Assembly (NCBI GenBank): GCA_964591455.1
Contig: CAZQDZ010000023.1
Span: forward strand, 4,720-68,719
Reading direction: 5' to 3'
Source: RFSX01 sp964591455
GTDB taxonomy: Bacteria > Bacteroidota > Bacteroidia > Chitinophagales > Saprospiraceae
DNA length: 64,000 nucleotides
This document shows positions 62,069-64,000 of this stretch, in pieces; within the stretch, counting starts at the first letter, position 1, and each line of letters starts with the position of its first letter. The notes below the pieces were generated by a model. That model searched no databases, was not told the DNA's origin, and saw nothing but the letters and a program-made list of their open reading frames with translations. The translations under genes and the position numbers were made by a program.

Positions 62069-62087
62069 TACGCAATATGACTGCGTA
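62069..62087. promoter_or_regulatory. Second candidate WYL-regulator operator
   Basis: TACGCA (62069-62074) - 7 nt - TGCGTA (62082-62087), the same spacing as TGCGCA-7-TGCGCA in the rtcB operator, and both share an ACTGCG half-site. It lies upstream of the permuted tRNAs; a 9-bp hairpin GTGTCAATA/TATTGACAC (62107-62130) follows. Confidence 0.55.
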
Positions 62088-62274
62088 GTATTAAATCACC
62101 TTTGTAGTGTCAATAGAAAGTTATTGACACAAAAAATTGAAATAAGAATAATCACATAGCGTGATGAAGAAGGATTTTAGATTAGTAAGAGATACCTGAT
62201 GTGGGTTTCTGTATAGCCCCATGTAGCCAAAGTAGTCACTATTGGTTTGACGATCGTACTTTTCTAATTGCCAC
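62088..62274. other. Leader of the permuted tRNAs
   Basis: About 190 bp, AT-rich, with the GTGTCAATA/TATTGACAC hairpin and a looser ATGTGGG/GCCCCAT hairpin at about 62200-62226. No ORF is convincing. It would form the 5' part of a precursor carrying the permuted tRNAs. Confidence 0.4.
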
Positions 62275-62356
62275 CATATTCCAAGGGTCGTGGGTTCGAT
62301 TCCCACTATTACCTAACGGGTATTATAGCTCAGATGGTTAGAGCATTGGACTTCAT
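62275..62356 (+). tRNA. Circularly permuted tRNA A (3' half before 5' half)
   Basis: The 3' half (about 62275-62314) has anticodon stem strand TCCAA, T-arm GTGGG-TTCGATT-CCCAC and acceptor TATTACC. After TAACG comes the 5' half (62319-62356): acceptor GGTATTA, TA, D-arm GCTC/GAGC, anticodon stem strand TTGGA. TTGGA pairs perfectly with the upstream TCCAA and the acceptors pair 6 of 7. The break is in the anticodon loop; CAT occurs at both edges, so the anticodon (CAT or TCA) depends on the cut sites. Confidence 0.72.
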
Positions 62357-62443
62357 TGAATTGCAGGTTCGAATCCTGCTCCTGATGCAAATCGGGATGG
62401 CGAAACTGGTAGACGCGATAGACTCTTAATCTATTTTCATTCA
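62357..62443 (+). tRNA. Circularly permuted class II tRNA B (3' half before 5' half)
   Basis: The 3' half (62357-62387): variable-arm strand TGAAT, T-arm GCAGG-TTCGAAT-CCTGC, acceptor TCCTGAT. After a few bases the 5' half (62391-62443): acceptor ATCGGGA (pairs 7 of 7 with TCCTGAT, one G-T), D-arm GCG/CGC, anticodon stem ATAGA/TCTAT with loop CTCTTAA, variable-arm strand ATTCA pairing with TGAAT. The break is in the variable loop. The scaffold is leucine-like, but the loop reads CTT. No 3' half exists downstream. Confidence 0.75.
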
Positions 62444-62784
62444 GAGAGAGGATCACTCTATAAAATGATTACCACAGGAGCGCTGTGTCTTTTTGACATC
62501 GAATCAGAGGAAAATTTTCTATTAGTAAAAGTACTAAGCGAAGATTATCATTACTGAAAATCAGACAGATATCTGTGTGCCACTTAGAGGGTCGATAGAC
62601 AATTCTGAAAGAACTCTTGTTCTATGATTTTAATGAGGAATAATCCTAATAAGAATCATACAGCTTGAGCACGACCATTATAAGACATCAATCTGAAGTG
62701 ACATCCATTGACGTCTGATGATGCACAAAGCTCAGCGCTCTATTTAATACTAATTAATTTTTTTACTCTATAAATATTTTAGAC
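62444..62784. other. Spacer between permuted tRNAs and slipin gene
   Basis: About 340 bp without a gene. Small hairpin CACAG-GAGCG-CTGTG near 62474-62488 and scattered short palindromes. No T-arm (TTCGA) sequence occurs, which supports the lack of a downstream 3' half for tRNA B. The slipin promoter must lie here but is not recognisable. Confidence 0.4.
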
Positions 62785-63894
62785 ATGTTACTTATGAATC
62801 TATTCAGAACTCGAGTACAGGCTTATGAAAAAGCCCTTGTATTCAAGCACGGGGCACTCATCAAAGTATTGGACCCAGGACTACATTGGGTGGGACCATT
62901 TGTTACAATCATAAGATATGATGTGACAGAGATGTTCTACCATGACGACTCTGACCTATTACTACAAACAGAAATCTTATCTGACAAGATAGATCAGGTA
63001 GAAGTCTGTGATCACGAAATAGCGATAGAGTACAAGAATGGGAAATTCAATCGAGTCTTAGTCCCTGGCACTTATGCTTATTGGAAAGACGGCATCGAAT
63101 ATGATATCCAGATGGTAGACCTGAACAAAATAGAGGTGGATAAGTCTATCAGTCGTAAGGTATTACAAAGACCTGAGGTGGTCAGGTATCTTACAGCTCA
63201 TGCTGTGGAGAGTTATGAGAAAGGCATCCTCCACATTGATGGCGTATTTGTCAAAGTCTTGAATCCCGGTGTATATTACTTCTGGAAGGGTGAACAGAAT
63301 GCTGTAATTAGTAAGTCAGATATGAGGCAGCAGCAAGTAGAAGTCAGTGGTCAAGAATTGCTTACTGCTGATAAGGCTGCTATGCGAATGAGTTTATTTG
63401 CGCATTATCAAGTGATTGATATAGAAAAGGCCTTGGTAGATACTAAGGATTATTATCGACAGCTTTATGTAATCCTGCAACTAGGTCTTAGAGAATATGT
63501 GGGTCAAAATACACTAGACCAGCTATTGCAAAATAAAGCAAGTATCGCACCTTATATCATGGACTATGCAAGAGATAGAGTTAGTGAGTTAGGGGTAAGC
63601 TTGAAGGATTGCGGACTGAGAGATATCATCTTACCAGGAGATGTCAAAGAGATTATGAATCAGGTTCTTCTTGCAGAAAAAAAGGCGCAGGCCAATATTA
63701 TCATGCGAAGAGAAGAAACTGCCTCGACCAGAAGTCTTTTAAATACTGCCAAGCTTATGAGTGATAATGAAATGTTGTATAAGCTTAAGGAGATGGAGTA
63801 CATGGAGCGATTTGCTGATAAAATCGGTCAGTTGACGGTCAATGGTGGAGGTCGTATCGTCGATCAATTCAGAGAATTGGTTGGAAGTAAGTAA
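62785..63894 (+). CDS. Slipin/SPFH (Band 7) family protein
   Basis: 369 aa. The segment AYEKALVFKHGALIKVLDPG is the usual slipin opening; an unusual second copy of this unit occurs at SYEKGILHIDGVFVKVLNPG, so the N-terminal half looks internally duplicated. The Band 7 core follows (VEVSGQELLTADKAAMRMSL, DIEKALVDTKDYYRQLYVIL, ELGVSLKDCGLRDIILPGDV) and a coiled-coil tail. There is little hydrophobic anchor, so a soluble or peripheral oligomer is likely. Its position after WYL-RtcB-tRNA genes suggests the same module. Confidence 0.85.
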   Translation: MLLMNLFRTRVQAYEKALVFKHGALIKVLDPGLHWVGPFVTIIRYDVTEMFYHDDSDLLLQTEILSDKIDQVEVCDHEIAIEYKNGKFNRVLVPGTYAYWKDGIEYDIQMVDLNKIEVDKSISRKVLQRPEVVRYLTAHAVESYEKGILHIDGVFVKVLNPGVYYFWKGEQNAVISKSDMRQQQVEVSGQELLTADKAAMRMSLFAHYQVIDIEKALVDTKDYYRQLYVILQLGLREYVGQNTLDQLLQNKASIAPYIMDYARDRVSELGVSLKDCGLRDIILPGDVKEIMNQVLLAEKKAQANIIMRREETASTRSLLNTAKLMSDNEMLYKLKEMEYMERFADKIGQLTVNGGGRIVDQFRELVGSK

Positions 63895-63929
63895 AGTTGG
63901 TTTTCTTAATGTGCATAGTGAAGTGAGAA

Positions 63930-63977
63930 TTGCTGTCCTGATTAATTTTGGGGCAGCATTCTTTTTTGTTAAACAAA
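63930..63977 (+). terminator. Terminator after the slipin gene
   Basis: GAATTGCTGTCC pairs with GGGGCAGCATTC (with wobble and one mismatch), followed by six T. It ends the last gene of the module. Confidence 0.7.
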
Positions 63978-63978
63978 A

Positions 63979-64000
63979 AAAAACAGCCTCCGATTGCTCA
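63979..64000 (-). terminator. Terminator half at the window edge
   Basis: An A-run followed by CAGCCTCCGATTGCTCA, the reverse complement of the loop and right arm of the terminator at 39490-39513. It presumably terminates a leftward gene beyond the window. Confidence 0.6.

Noticed and set aside
60145..62306. Minus-strand ORFs with sequences such as MGIEPTTLGIWW in the tRNA region
   Set aside because: They are antisense to tRNA T-arms (GGTTCGAATCC reads as GFEP/GIEPTT), a well-known source of false ORFs; none has a start context, length or composition of a gene.
62319..62387. A linear tRNA with TCA anticodon (selenocysteine or opal suppressor)
   Set aside because: The linear reading leaves GGTATTA unpaired with TCCTGAT and no anticodon stem. 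The permuted reading pairs everything. Genes in the window use TGA as a normal stop.

Overview
The window looks like a chromosomal segment of a Bacteroidota bacterium, most likely a Saprospiria relative. Evidence: a low-GC genome; a SprE/PorW-type lipoprotein, GldD and GldE; secreted proteins with type IX secretion (T9SS) C-terminal signals; a three-subunit b558-type succinate dehydrogenase; and a promoter matching the Bacteroidota TTTG / TAnnTTTG pattern. Most of the window is ordinary core and envelope gene content.

Layout. 1-4.9 kb: partial sprE, an M23 peptidase, a HAD phosphatase, an SDR39U1-type epimerase and a thioesterase. 5-8.2 kb: a GNAT acetyltransferase without a normal start, one secreted hypothetical, a broken gene and a repeat-rich patch. 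8.2-21 kb: thioesterase, ribosome hibernation factor, DUF1835 protein, Uup-type ABC-F ATPase, a catalytically dead trypsin-like protein with a frameshifted T9SS tail, a large zinc metalloprotease and small secreted proteins. 21-30 kb: FGE-like lipoprotein, membrane-tethered LuxR regulator, CHAP amidase, glutaryl-CoA dehydrogenase, comM and a thioredoxin-like protein. 30-39 kb: DUF983, a TMTC-like membrane protein, a GH3/beta-lactamase fusion and a LolC/E-type permease in a same-strand run, then a T9SS cargo protein. 39-43 kb: mutY-ssb-gldE-gldD, preceded by an ECF sigma factor. 44-57 kb: GDSL hydrolase, sdhCAB, hydrolase, O-antigen ligase-like protein, TPR protein, NhaC antiporter and FkbM methyltransferase.

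The exceptional part is 56-64 kb: a WYL regulator divergent from an RtcB RNA ligase, with a 9-bp inverted-repeat operator between them; a 39-codon small ORF with its own promoter and terminator; about 16 tRNA or tRNA-like genes, nearly all of different isotypes and many with structural defects; a TPR protein; two tRNA genes that fold only if read as circular permutations (3' half before 5' half); and a slipin/SPFH protein. A sequence with the operator's spacing recurs just upstream of the permuted tRNAs. A family of hairpin-rich inverted-repeat cassettes lies between the tRNAs and inside one of them, and also occurs near 5.6 and 7.2-8 kb. My reading is an inducible RNA repair or tRNA-damage module in which RtcB could ligate damaged tRNAs and possibly mature the permuted ones. 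Structures and gene order are read from the sequence; the function is inference.

Several genes (dead protease, GNAT, mutY, the small ORF after rtcB) carry frameshifts or lack standard starts. Some of these may be assembly errors at homopolymers.
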